This document shows, piece by piece, positions 21,504 to 30,255 of a stretch of 64,000 bases of DNA. The position numbers and the translations under genes were made by a program. This stretch comes from JAITVB01 sp031553805 (GTDB lineage: Bacteria; Bacteroidota; Bacteroidia; Bacteroidales; Rikenellaceae). Position 1 is the stretch's first letter. The number at the start of each line of letters is the position of its first letter. Where the stretch lies: the NCBI GenBank assembly GCA_031553805.1, contig JAVBLC010000004.1, forward strand, positions 58,287 through 122,286, given 5' to 3'. Below the pieces are notes generated by a model. It was not told where the DNA came from. It was given only the letters and a program-made list of their open reading frames with translations, and searched no databases.

Positions 21504-22445
21504 TTACTCGTCCCACAGGTTCTCCTGCGTATACGGGCTACCCTCAAACGTCCAGATCGGGCCGTAAGAGATTCGATTATGTTTGTCGAGCCCATTGATC
21601 GCCGCCATCTCCGCATCCGTCAACGTCAGTTTCAACGCATCGAAATTTTCCCGGATCCGGGCCGGGGTCACCGACTTGGGGATCACCACGATCCCCTTCT
21701 GGATCGCCCACTTCAACAGCACGTGCGACACCGGCACCCCGTGCGCCGCCGCAATCCCGCAAATCACTGGATCGGCAAACAAATTCAAATCGTTCCGCTT
21801 AGCCACATCGCCCTTGCCCAGCGGCGAAAACGCCGTCACGCACATTCCCTGACGCCCGCAGTAGTCAAACAGCGCCTGCTGCTGCAAGTAAGGATTCATC
21901 TCGACCTGCAACGCCTCGGGACGGATCTCCGCTTCGGACAACAACGCCTTCATCTTCTTGATCGAAAAATTCGACAACCCGATGTGGCGCACCTTGCCGG
22001 TGCGGAAACAATCTTCCATCCCTCGCCAGGTCTCCAACAACGGCACCTCTTCCAGCGTATAAAACTCCTCGGGCTTCTGCGGGAAAGCGATCCCCTCCTT
22101 GACCGCCACCGGCCAATGCACCAGGTAGAGATCGAGGTAATCGACCCCCAGATTTTTGAGCGTCACCTCCAGCGCCGGAATCGCCTGCGCCCGTTTATGG
22201 CTGCTGTTCCAAAGCTTGGACGTGATCCAAAGGTCTTCGCGTTTCACCACGCCCTCTTTGAAGAGGTAGGCCAGCGCACGGCCCACGATGTCTTCGTTGG
22301 CATAAATGTGGGCGCAATCGATGTGGCGGTAGCCGTAACGCACCGCTTCGACGATCGCGTCGTACAATTTCTCGGGATCGGACTGCCAAGTACCGATACC
22401 CATCATCGGCATCCGGTCGCCGTTTTTATAGGTGTAATATTCCAT
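21504..22445 (-). CDS. Aldo/keto reductase
   Basis: A 313-residue NADPH-dependent (beta/alpha)8 oxidoreductase. The AKR catalytic tetrad is complete: D43, Y48 in the DCAHIYANED segment, K77 in ITSKLWN, and H110 in YLVHWP. GLSNFS and the late PKS(V/T) phosphate-binding loop for NADPH (IPKSVTPARIREN) are present. It resembles the aldose/xylose-reductase-like AKRs more than the potassium-channel type. Substrate is not evident; sugar aldehydes or alpha-keto carbonyls are likely. It follows the GH3 gene by 2 bp on the same strand, which suggests a shared sugar-related role. Confidence 0.92.
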   Translation of the reverse strand: MEYYTYKNGDRMPMMGIGTWQSDPEKLYDAIVEAVRYGYRHIDCAHIYANEDIVGRALAYLFKEGVVKREDLWITSKLWNSSHKRAQAIPALEVTLKNLGVDYLDLYLVHWPVAVKEGIAFPQKPEEFYTLEEVPLLETWRGMEDCFRTGKVRHIGLSNFSIKKMKALLSEAEIRPEALQVEMNPYLQQQALFDYCGRQGMCVTAFSPLGKGDVAKRNDLNLFADPVICGIAAAHGVPVSHVLLKWAIQKGIVVIPKSVTPARIRENFDALKLTLTDAEMAAINGLDKHNRISYGPIWTFEGSPYTQENLWDE

Positions 22446-22447
22446 GG

Positions 22448-24634
22448 CTATTTTTTAATCGTGAATTTTGCGGAACTGTGGGCCACGCCCAATTCGTCGC
22501 TCCGTGTGCCGGGTGCACCGGCAGCGGCGGTCAGCGTATATTCGCCGCGGAGCAGCGTCGGGTTGCCGTTCAGGTCAATAGTCTGCAATTTCGAAGCCGG
22601 GATAACGAACCGCATCGTCTTCACCGCCCCCGGAGCCAACTTTTCGCGGCCGAAAGCCACCAGCGAACTGATGGGATTAAGCGTCCCCGCCCCTGGTGTG
22701 GAGAGGTAAAGTTGCACCACTTCCTCGCCCTCGCGCTGGCCTGTGTTGTGCAGGGTCACCTCGACGGTCAACGGGCCTTTGCCGTCAACCTTGCCGTCGA
22801 TCTTGAGGTTCGAATATTCGAACGTAGTGTAGGTCAGCCCGTAACCGAACGGATACATTATCCCGTCGGTCATATACTTATAGGTACGCCCCTTCATCGA
22901 ATAGTCGTCGAAAGCGGGCAACACCTCGTCCGAAACGGGATAGGTCACCGGCAGCCGGCCCGAGAAATTCTGGTCGCCAAAGAGCAGGTCGGCCAGCGCA
23001 GCGCCCCCCTCCTGTCCGGGATACCAAGCCAGGACGACAGCGTCAGAAAGGCGCGACACTTCACGCAGGTCAACCGCGCTGCCACCCGTCACAACGGTGA
23101 TGATCGGCCGGCCGTTGCTACCGTCGCGCAACTGCTGGAGAAACGCGATCTGATGCGGAGGCAGCGAGATGGTGGTCTTGTCGCCCGAGAACGACGAAGC
23201 GATCGCGTCGCCCTCTTCGCCTTCCATCAGGCCGGTAAGGCCGATGAAGACGATCGTCGCGTCGCTGCTGCGCACTTCCCCGCCGCCACCGCCGCGCCCG
23301 ACGTTGGCCACAGTGGGCTGGATGCCGTAGCGATATTCGACCTTAGTGGCCAGGCTCACTTTCGAGGTGATCCCTTCGAGGAACGAAACCATCCGGCCGT
23401 TCACCCCATAATAGTTGCCCATCAGCACGAAATTATCCGAAGCGTAAGGACCCGTAACAAAATATTTCGCTGCGTCCTTTTTCAGCGGCAACAGGTTGTT
23501 GTCGTTCTTCAGCAACACCATCGACTCGGTAGCCGCCTGACGGGCCAGGGCCGCGTGTTCCGGGCTGCCCACCACCGACTCGGGGATGGCGTTGTAGGGG
23601 TTGTCCGACGGCGGGTCGAACAAGCCGAGTTTCATCTTGGTCATCACCAGGCGCATCATCGCCCGGTCGATGTCGTCTTCCGTCACCAGCCCGCGTTGCA
23701 GGGCTTCGGTCAACGTTTTATAGGTCGACCCGCAGTTGAGGTCCAAGCCCGCTTTCAGGGCGATGGCCGAAGCCGTGGCGGCATCGGGAGCGATCTTGTG
23801 GGTGCGCCAGATGTCGTCGATTGCGCCGCAGTCCGATACGACATGGCCCTGGAAGCCCCAGGTGTCACGCAGCAGTTCGGTCAGCAGAAAGTGGCTGCCC
23901 GAAGCGCTTTCGCCGTAGACGCGGTTATAGGCGCCCATCACCGCTTCGACTTTCGCCTCTTTTACGAGGGCCTCGAATGCGGGCAGATAGGTTTCATAAA
24001 GGTCTTTTTTAGACGGGTCGACATCAAACGAATGACGCACGCCTTCGGGCCCCGAGTGCACGGCGTAGTGCTTGGCACAGGCCGCCGCTTTCAGGTAGCG
24101 GGGGTTGTCGCCCTGCAACCCTTTCACAAACGCCACCCCGATACGCGATGTCAGGAAGGGGTCTTCGCCGTAGGTTTCCTGGCCGCGTCCCCAACGCGGA
24201 TCGCGGAAAATATTGATGTTGGGCGTCCAGAAGGTCAGCCCGGCATAGATCACATAGTTGCCCGCGCGTTGTGCGGCGTTGAATTTGGCGCGGCCTTCGT
24301 CGCCGATGGCCGAAGCGACACGCTGCACCAGGGTGGTGTCCCACGTGGCGGCCATCCCGATCGCCTGCGGAAAGACCGTGGCGCGGCCGTTGCGGGCTAT
24401 GCCGTGCAGGGCTTCGCTCCACCAGTCGTAAGGCAGCACCCCGAGGCGTTCGATGCCGGCGGCGGCGTTGACCATTTGCGACACTTTTTCTTCGGCAGTC
24501 ATCCGCGAAACGAGGTCACGGGCGCGGGTCTCAAAATCGAGGGCTGTATTCTGATAAGGATACTGTTGGGCCCGGGCACCGAACGCAAGCAGCGCGAATG
24601 CCAGTAGCAGCAGGTTTCTTCTCATAATATTCAT
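22448..24634 (-). CDS. Glycoside hydrolase family 3 (beta-glucosidase/xylosidase-like)
   Basis: A 728-residue secreted or periplasmic GH3 enzyme. A signal peptide (M-N-I-M-R-R-N, Leu/Ala core, A-R-A-Q) precedes the TIM-barrel domain with WWSEALHG, FPQAIGMAATWD, NINIFRDPRWGRGQET, the KHYAVHSG motif and the nucleophile D268 in VVSDCGAI. The second domain carries LLKNDNNLLPL, a Gly-rich insertion around 430-440 and WYPGQEGG, followed by a fibronectin-III-like C-terminus (MYPFGYGLTYTTFEYS). The NINIFRDPRWGRGQET type suggests xylosidase or arabinosidase more than cellobiase. The ATG at 24634 gives the best signal peptide; 24625 is an alternative. Confidence 0.92.
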   Translation of the reverse strand: MNIMRRNLLLLAFALLAFGARAQQYPYQNTALDFETRARDLVSRMTAEEKVSQMVNAAAGIERLGVLPYDWWSEALHGIARNGRATVFPQAIGMAATWDTTLVQRVASAIGDEGRAKFNAAQRAGNYVIYAGLTFWTPNINIFRDPRWGRGQETYGEDPFLTSRIGVAFVKGLQGDNPRYLKAAACAKHYAVHSGPEGVRHSFDVDPSKKDLYETYLPAFEALVKEAKVEAVMGAYNRVYGESASGSHFLLTELLRDTWGFQGHVVSDCGAIDDIWRTHKIAPDAATASAIALKAGLDLNCGSTYKTLTEALQRGLVTEDDIDRAMMRLVMTKMKLGLFDPPSDNPYNAIPESVVGSPEHAALARQAATESMVLLKNDNNLLPLKKDAAKYFVTGPYASDNFVLMGNYYGVNGRMVSFLEGITSKVSLATKVEYRYGIQPTVANVGRGGGGGEVRSSDATIVFIGLTGLMEGEEGDAIASSFSGDKTTISLPPHQIAFLQQLRDGSNGRPIITVVTGGSAVDLREVSRLSDAVVLAWYPGQEGGAALADLLFGDQNFSGRLPVTYPVSDEVLPAFDDYSMKGRTYKYMTDGIMYPFGYGLTYTTFEYSNLKIDGKVDGKGPLTVEVTLHNTGQREGEEVVQLYLSTPGAGTLNPISSLVAFGREKLAPGAVKTMRFVIPASKLQTIDLNGNPTLLRGEYTLTAAAGAPGTRSDELGVAHSSAKFTIKK

Positions 24635-24648
24635 CGTTAAGGGTTTTG

Positions 24649-24945
24649 TCAAAATTTAAAATTTATTAAACGTTCATAACCGGTGTATGGACGCAACTCC
24701 ATCACGTCAAAATCGACCAGTCCATCTTTTACTAAAGGTAGCTTCCCCAGTAAGTTTCGCGCCTGCTCCATATCGTCGCATTCCAAAACAAGAACGGCAC
24801 ACTTGTGCTCATTGAAGTAATGTTCTCGCAACTGCCGAGCAAGGTACATTCGGTATATCTCAACCGCTTCCTGCTTCAACAGGTCTTGGCCTACTGCATT
24901 CCAATCCACTCCTTTTGCATCTCTTTCAATAGCCAGTATTTTCAT
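24649..24945 (-). CDS. YCII/muconolactone-isomerase-like small protein
   Basis: A 98-residue protein with a dimeric ferredoxin-like alpha+beta pattern: MKILAIERD strand, a helix with AVEIYRMYLARQLREHYFNEH, CAVLVLECDDMEQARNLLGKLPLVKDGLVDFDV and a PYTGYERL tail. Bacteroidota contain many such stand-alone proteins, usually labelled muconolactone-isomerase- or YCII-like, with no demonstrated reaction. The conserved EHYFNEHKCAVL segment is the likely pocket. It lies 14 bp upstream of the GH3 ATG and is more A+T-rich than GH3. A role in the sugar pathway is not supported by any motif. Confidence 0.75.
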   Translation of the reverse strand: MKILAIERDAKGVDWNAVGQDLLKQEAVEIYRMYLARQLREHYFNEHKCAVLVLECDDMEQARNLLGKLPLVKDGLVDFDVMELRPYTGYERLINFKF

Positions 24946-25036
24946 AACTGCTTTCTATTTAAAATCTACCCGGAATGACCGGAAAAAGCTAAAAAGGTCT
25001 TTTTATGCTAAGCCAAATCCGTGCAATACGTGCCCT

Positions 25037-25888
25037 CTACACGGCTTTGAGGCTCATATCGAGACTCTTGATTTGATGCGTTAATGCACCGACTGAGATG
25101 AAGTCGACTCCGCACTCGGCATAGTCGCGCAGCGTGTCGAGCGTGATGCCGCCCGACGACTCGATCTCGCACCGGCCGCCGATCTTAGCCACCGCGCGAC
25201 GGGTGTCCTCCAGGTTGAAGTTATCAAGCATGATGCGGTCTACACCGCCTGCGGCAAAAACCTGGTCGATCTCCTCGATTGTGCGCACCTCGACCTCGAT
25301 CGGCAACTCTTTTCGATTTTCCTTTAAATAGGCCCGGGCTTTGGTGATGGCAGGAACAATTCCGCCGGCAAAGTCGATGTGGTTGTCCTTCAGCAAGATC
25401 ATGTCGAACAGCCCGATCCGGTGGTTCTCGCCGCCGCCCAGCTTGACGGCCATTTTTTCGAGCACGCGGTTGCCGGGCGTCGTTTTTCGGGTGTCGAGCA
25501 CTTTCGTCTTCAACCCGTCAAGGCGGTCGACATAGACGGCGGTCTGGGTCGCCACGCCGCTCATCCGCTGCATCACGTTGAGCAGGATGCGTTCGGCCTG
25601 CAACAGTGAAATCAGGCGGCCTTCGACGTAAAACACAATGTCACCGGGCACAACGCTTGTCCCGTCTTCGATCAACTGTTCCATTACGACTTGCGGGTCG
25701 AGGCGCTGGAGGATCATCCGAGCCACTTCGACCCCGGCCACGATCCCCTCCTGCTTGATGAGCAGCTTCATGCGGCCGCGTTCGCCGGCCGGGATGCACG
25801 AAAGCGATGTGTGGTCGCCATCACCGATATCTTCCTTGATCGCCAGCGTAATCAGTTCTTCCACAAAGGGCAGGTATTCTCTCTTCAT
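25037..25888 (-). CDS. nadC: Nicotinate-nucleotide pyrophosphorylase (carboxylating)
   Basis: A 283-residue quinolinate phosphoribosyltransferase: quinolinate plus PRPP to nicotinate mononucleotide, CO2 and PPi, in de novo NAD synthesis. The family signature L-D-T-R-K-T-T-P-G is present near 141, followed by KMAVKLGGGENHR and the LLKDNHI segment; the Glu/Asp of EVEVRT and MLDN, and the ESSGGI loop, complete the PRPP and quinolinate site. Length is standard. nadA and nadB are not in the window. It runs divergently from ilvD. Confidence 0.95.
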   Translation of the reverse strand: MKREYLPFVEELITLAIKEDIGDGDHTSLSCIPAGERGRMKLLIKQEGIVAGVEVARMILQRLDPQVVMEQLIEDGTSVVPGDIVFYVEGRLISLLQAERILLNVMQRMSGVATQTAVYVDRLDGLKTKVLDTRKTTPGNRVLEKMAVKLGGGENHRIGLFDMILLKDNHIDFAGGIVPAITKARAYLKENRKELPIEVEVRTIEEIDQVFAAGGVDRIMLDNFNLEDTRRAVAKIGGRCEIESSGGITLDTLRDYAECGVDFISVGALTHQIKSLDMSLKAV

Positions 25889-25955
25889 TATCTCACGAAA
25901 ATTTCACATATAGATAAAAATTTCACATTGCCTTTCTTTTCTTTATTTTTATTCT

Positions 25956-25963
25956 TATTTTTG
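25956..25963 (+). promoter_or_regulatory. -7 box for the ilv operon
   Basis: TATTTTTG matches TAnnTTTG in an A/T-rich stretch, placing the transcript start near 25970, about 175 bp before ilvD. Confidence 0.6.
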
Positions 25964-26145
25964 CAGTTTAAACGGATACTAACGCGGCAAAAAAGTTTGC
26001 GGCTACGCAACTGAATCGCATAACCGTTTAAAAATCAATAAGAAAAAGCAAAAAACGTCCGTTTGGACATCATAAATATAAGGAAAAAGAAGATAGCCGG
26101 ACACAAATTTTTAGTGTAATTGCCGGAAATTTTTCAGGAAGAACG
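25964..26145 (+). promoter_or_regulatory. Long structured leader before ilvD
   Basis: The leader of about 180 nt contains a 9-bp perfect inverted repeat TTTAAACGG (25967-25975) and CCGTTTAAA (26024-26032), a GTCC-GTTT-GGAC hairpin at 26057-26068, and an ACAC/GTGT stem followed by a T-run near 26101-26143. No ATG-started leader peptide rich in Ile, Val or Leu codons is visible, so classical ribosome attenuation is unlikely. A structured attenuator or protein-binding leader is possible. Confidence 0.4.
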
Positions 26146-27960
26146 ATGAAACCACTGCGCAGCAACACCACCACACAAGGCAGGCAAATGGCCGGAGCAC
26201 GAGCGCTCTGGCGGGCCAACGGCATGAAGGAGGAACAGTTTGGACGGCCCATTATCGCCGTCGTCAACTCGTTCACCCAGCTCGTTCCGGGCCACACCCA
26301 CCTGCACGAAATCGGCCAGCAGATCAAAGGCTGGATCGAGGAGGAGGGGTGTTTCGCCGCCGAATTCAATACCATAGCCATCGACGACGGCATTGCGATG
26401 GGCCACGCCGGGATGCTCTATTCGCTCCCCTCGCGCGAGGTGATCGCTGACAGCGTCGAGTATATGTGCAACGCCCACCGCGTGGATGCGATGATTTGCA
26501 TCTCGAACTGCGACAAGGTGACCCCGGGGATGCTGATGGCCGCCATGCGCCTCAACATTCCGGCGGTGTTCGTATCGGGCGGGCCGATGGAGGCCGGACG
26601 CCTGGGCGACCGAGACTGGGACCTGATCGACGTGATGGTCAAGGGTTCCGACCCGACGGTTTCCGACAGCGATCTCGACGCGCTGGAACGGGCGGCTTGC
26701 CCGACGTGCGGTTCGTGCTCGGGGATGTTTACCGCCAATTCGATGAATTGCCTGACCGAAGCCCTCGGCCTTTCGCTGCCGGGCAACGGGTCGCTCGTGG
26801 CTACCCACGCCCTGCGCAAGGAGCTGTTCAAGAAAGCGGCCAAGCTGATCATTAAAAACGCCAACGAATACTACTTTGGCGACAACGAAGCGGTGCTGCC
26901 GCGCTCGATCGCCACGAAAGCGGCGTTCCTGAACGCCATGTCGTTGGACATCGCCATGGGCGGCTCGACCAACACGGTGCTGCACCTGTTGGCCGTAGCC
27001 CACGAGGCCGAGGTAGACTTTTCGATGCGGGACATCGACGCGCTTTCCCGGAAAACCCCGGTACTGTGTAAAGTAGCGCCGAATACCTATAAATACCACA
27101 TCCAGGACGTACACCGCGCAGGCGGTATTTTAGCGATTCTGGGCGAACTCGCCCGTGGAGGGAAACTCGATACGGGCGCCTGTCGCGTAGACTATCCCTC
27201 GCTGGCTGCGGCGATCGCCGACAACGATATCCTCTCGCCCACGGCGTCCGACGAAGCGAAGAAAGGCTACCTCGCCGCACCGGGCGGAAAATTCAACCTC
27301 GTGCTCGGTTCGCAGGACGCCTATTATAAGGAACTCGACCGCGACCGCGCCGAAGGGTGCATCCGCGACATTCATCACGCCTACACCCAGGATGGCGGGC
27401 TGGCCGTACTGTACGGTAATTTAGCCGAATCCGGCTGCATCGTGAAAACGGCCGGGGTCGACGCCTCGATCCTCCGTTTCGAAGGCCCGGCACGGGTATT
27501 CGAGTCGCAGGAGGGAGCCGGGCAAGGGATCCTCGGCGGAACCGTGAAAGCGGGCGACGTGGTGCTAATCCGCTACGAGGGTCCGCGCGGCGGGCCGGGA
27601 ATGCAGGAGATGCTCTACCCTACTTCGTTCCTCAAGTCGGTAAAACTGGACAAGGATTGCGCGTTGGTGACCGACGGCCGTTTCTCAGGGGGCACCTCGG
27701 GGCTGTCGATCGGCCACGTGTCGCCCGAAGCCGCTGCCGGCGGAGCGATCGCCCTCGTTGAAGACGGCGACCGAATTCTCATCGACATCCCCAACCGAAA
27801 GATAGAAATCGTCATTTCCGAACAGGAGCTCGGACAGCGCCGAGTCAACAGCACCGGGTTCAAGCCCAGGCAAAGGGACCGCGTGGTCTCGAAGGCGTTG
27901 AGGGCTTACGCCTCCATGGTATCGTCGGCCGACAAAGGCGCGGTACGCGAAATCGAATAG
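26146..27960 (+). CDS. ilvD: Dihydroxy-acid dehydratase
   Basis: A 604-residue iron-sulfur dehydratase, third step of valine and isoleucine synthesis (dihydroxy-acid to 2-keto acid), cytosolic. Cluster cysteines are in NCDKVTPG (C122) and the CPTCGSCSGMF motif beginning at C185. The N-terminal QGRQMAGARALWRA and VPGHTHLHEIG segments, the substrate Lys region and the C-terminal GRFSGGTSG motif are all present. It is the first gene of ilvD-ilvB-ilvN-ilvC, all on the plus strand with gaps of 30, 13 and 23 bp, a complete common branch pathway. Confidence 0.97.
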   Translation: MKPLRSNTTTQGRQMAGARALWRANGMKEEQFGRPIIAVVNSFTQLVPGHTHLHEIGQQIKGWIEEEGCFAAEFNTIAIDDGIAMGHAGMLYSLPSREVIADSVEYMCNAHRVDAMICISNCDKVTPGMLMAAMRLNIPAVFVSGGPMEAGRLGDRDWDLIDVMVKGSDPTVSDSDLDALERAACPTCGSCSGMFTANSMNCLTEALGLSLPGNGSLVATHALRKELFKKAAKLIIKNANEYYFGDNEAVLPRSIATKAAFLNAMSLDIAMGGSTNTVLHLLAVAHEAEVDFSMRDIDALSRKTPVLCKVAPNTYKYHIQDVHRAGGILAILGELARGGKLDTGACRVDYPSLAAAIADNDILSPTASDEAKKGYLAAPGGKFNLVLGSQDAYYKELDRDRAEGCIRDIHHAYTQDGGLAVLYGNLAESGCIVKTAGVDASILRFEGPARVFESQEGAGQGILGGTVKAGDVVLIRYEGPRGGPGMQEMLYPTSFLKSVKLDKDCALVTDGRFSGGTSGLSIGHVSPEAAAGGAIALVEDGDRILIDIPNRKIEIVISEQELGQRRVNSTGFKPRQRDRVVSKALRAYASMVSSADKGAVREIE

Positions 27961-27990
27961 ACGGTTTTTAACTTTTACCCTTTCAGAAAA

Positions 27991-29697
27991 ATGTCACAAA
28001 AACATACCGAAAAAATCTCCGGCGTCGAGGCGTTGATCCGTTCGCTGCTGGAAGAAAAAGTAGACACCCTCTTCGGTTACCCCGGAGGGCAGGTAATCAA
28101 CATCTACGACGGGCTGTACCGCCACGCCCACGAACTGGACCACATCCTCACCCGCCACGAGCAGGGGGCCGTTCACGCCGCCCAGGGCTATGCCCGGGCC
28201 ACGGGACGCGTCGGGGTGTGCCTCGCCACCTCGGGCCCCGGAGCGACGAACCTCATCACGGGCATCACCGACGCGATGATCGACTCAACGCCGCTGGTGT
28301 GCATCACCGGCCAGGTGCCGGCTGCGCTGCTCGGGAGCGACGCTTTCCAGGAGGCCGACATCATCTCGATGACGATCCCCGTGACGAAATGGAATTTTCA
28401 GATCACACGGGCGGCCGAAATCCCGGAAGCCATCGCGCGAGCTTTCTACATCGCCCGCACGGGACGCCCCGGCCCGGTACTGATCGATATCACGAAAAAC
28501 GCTCAGATCGAAGAGGCCGAATTTTCGTACACCCCCTGTACCGGTTTCCGAAGCTATACTCCCAAGCCCACGCTCGATACCGCCAGGATCGAGGAGGCAA
28601 TGGAGCTGATCAACAGCGCCAAGCAACCGCTGATCGTCTTCGGCCAAGGCGTCAAGATCTCCGGGGCCGAACAGGCATTGATCGCCTTTGCCGAAAAGGC
28701 CAACATACCGATGGCCTCGACCGTCCTCGGCCTGTCGGGTGTACCGACCGCCCACCCGCTCTTCATGGGCATGCTCGGGATGCACGGCAACTACGCTCCT
28801 AACGCGATGACGCAGGAGGCCGACGTGATCGTAGCCGTCGGAATGCGTTTCAGCGACCGCGTCACAGGCGATCTGAAGACTTACGCCCAAAAAGCGAAAA
28901 TCGTACACATCGACATAGACAACTCGGAAATCGGGAAAAACGTAAAACCCGCGATCGGCATCCACGCCGACGCCCTCGACGCATTGACGGCGATGAACGA
29001 ACGGGCCCGATTTGTGGAACGCTTCGCGTGGTTCGACCAGTTCCGCGAAAAATACGAATACGAATACGATAACGTCATCCGGAAGAACATCGCCCCGGGT
29101 TGCAACACGCTGACGATGGGTGAAGTGGTGCGCCGCGTGGCCGACTATTCGAAAGGCAACGCGGTGGTCGTAACCGATGTGGGCCAGCAGCAGATGGCGG
29201 CCGCCCGCTACTCGCTCTTCAACCACACCCGCAGCCTGATCACCTCGGGCGGTCTGGGCACGATGGGTTTCGGCTTGCCGGCGGCCATCGGGGCCAAGGT
29301 GGGTGCGCCCGAAAAACAGGTGGTACTCTTTGCCGGCGACGGCGGCCTGCAAATGACCGTTCAGGAGTTAGGCACCATCATGCAGTGGGGAGTGGGCGTA
29401 AAAATCGTCATCCTCAACAACGGTTACCTGGGCATGGTGCGCCAGTGGCAACAGCTCTTTTTCGAGCGCCGCTATTCACACACCGAGATGCTCAACCCCG
29501 ACTTCGTAGGCGTAGCTGCGGCCTACGGTATTGAGGGCGCACGGGTCGAAACGCGCGAAGAACTGGCGGCGGCGATCGAACGGATGTTCTCTGACGACGC
29601 CCCGTTCCTGCTCGACGTGGCGGTCGAACGCGAAGGCAACGTCTTCCCGATGATACCCGCCGGGGCCTCGGTTTCCAACCTGTTGTTCAACGAATAA
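27991..29697 (+). CDS. ilvB: Acetolactate synthase, large (catalytic) subunit
   Basis: A 568-residue thiamine-diphosphate enzyme that condenses pyruvate with pyruvate or 2-ketobutyrate. The N-terminal GYPGGQVINIYD loop, the catalytic Glu region in RHEQGAVHAAQGYAR, and the SGPGATNL motif are present. The central FAD-binding domain follows at about 190-340, then the C-terminal TPP/Mg motif GDGGLQM...NNGYLGMVRQWQ. The small-subunit gene follows 13 bp later. Length and motifs fit the biosynthetic AHAS rather than the catabolic AlsS. Confidence 0.97.
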   Translation: MSQKHTEKISGVEALIRSLLEEKVDTLFGYPGGQVINIYDGLYRHAHELDHILTRHEQGAVHAAQGYARATGRVGVCLATSGPGATNLITGITDAMIDSTPLVCITGQVPAALLGSDAFQEADIISMTIPVTKWNFQITRAAEIPEAIARAFYIARTGRPGPVLIDITKNAQIEEAEFSYTPCTGFRSYTPKPTLDTARIEEAMELINSAKQPLIVFGQGVKISGAEQALIAFAEKANIPMASTVLGLSGVPTAHPLFMGMLGMHGNYAPNAMTQEADVIVAVGMRFSDRVTGDLKTYAQKAKIVHIDIDNSEIGKNVKPAIGIHADALDALTAMNERARFVERFAWFDQFREKYEYEYDNVIRKNIAPGCNTLTMGEVVRRVADYSKGNAVVVTDVGQQQMAAARYSLFNHTRSLITSGGLGTMGFGLPAAIGAKVGAPEKQVVLFAGDGGLQMTVQELGTIMQWGVGVKIVILNNGYLGMVRQWQQLFFERRYSHTEMLNPDFVGVAAAYGIEGARVETREELAAAIERMFSDDAPFLLDVAVEREGNVFPMIPAGASVSNLLFNE

Positions 29698-29710
29698 ATC
29701 CCCGCAAATC

Positions 29711-30232
29711 ATGGAAAACAGAGATTACGTCATATCGATATTCAGCGAAAACCGCGCCGGGGTGCTGAACCGCATCACCGCCGTGTTCCTCCGCCGCAAG
29801 ATCAACATCGAAAGCCTGCGCGTGTCGGAAACCCCGATCGCCGGCATCAGTATGTTCACCATCGTAGCCAACACGTCGGAAGAGGCTGTGAACCAAGTGG
29901 TCAAACACATCGAAAAAATCGTCGACGTGCTGCGCGCCGAGTGCCACACGGCCGAAGAGCTGATCACCCAGGAGATCGCCCTCTACAAGGTCGACTCGAC
30001 GATCCTCAAGAACGGCAACATGGCCCTGATCACCAAGTACAACGCCCGCATCGTCGAAGCCAACCGCGACTACACGGTGGTCGAGATGACCGGGTTCAAG
30101 AAAGAAACCGAGGCTTTCCGCGACGAGTTGCAGGAAAAAGAGTGGCTGATCCAGTTCACCCGCTCGGGCATTGCCCTCCAACACGACTCGATCGAACAGG
30201 CACTTAACGAATTACGAAACATCGAAAAATAA
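29711..30232 (+). CDS. ilvN: Acetolactate synthase, small regulatory subunit
   Basis: A 173-residue regulatory subunit. The N-terminal ACT domain (about 4-78) has the NRAGVLNRITAVFLRR loop, where valine is sensed in family members, and the IESLRVSET strand. A second ACT-like C-terminal half (about 80-165) completes the long IlvH/IlvN form. It binds the catalytic subunit encoded just upstream, raises its activity and gives end-product inhibition. The start is 13 bp from the ilvB stop. Confidence 0.95.
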   Translation: MENRDYVISIFSENRAGVLNRITAVFLRRKINIESLRVSETPIAGISMFTIVANTSEEAVNQVVKHIEKIVDVLRAECHTAEELITQEIALYKVDSTILKNGNMALITKYNARIVEANRDYTVVEMTGFKKETEAFRDELQEKEWLIQFTRSGIALQHDSIEQALNELRNIEK

Positions 30233-30255
30233 TCACTTTAAAATCAATACAAAAA

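Noticed and set aside
26033..26145. Leader peptide for ribosome-mediated attenuation of ilvD
   Set aside because: No start codon followed by a run of Ile, Val or Leu codons exists in the leader.
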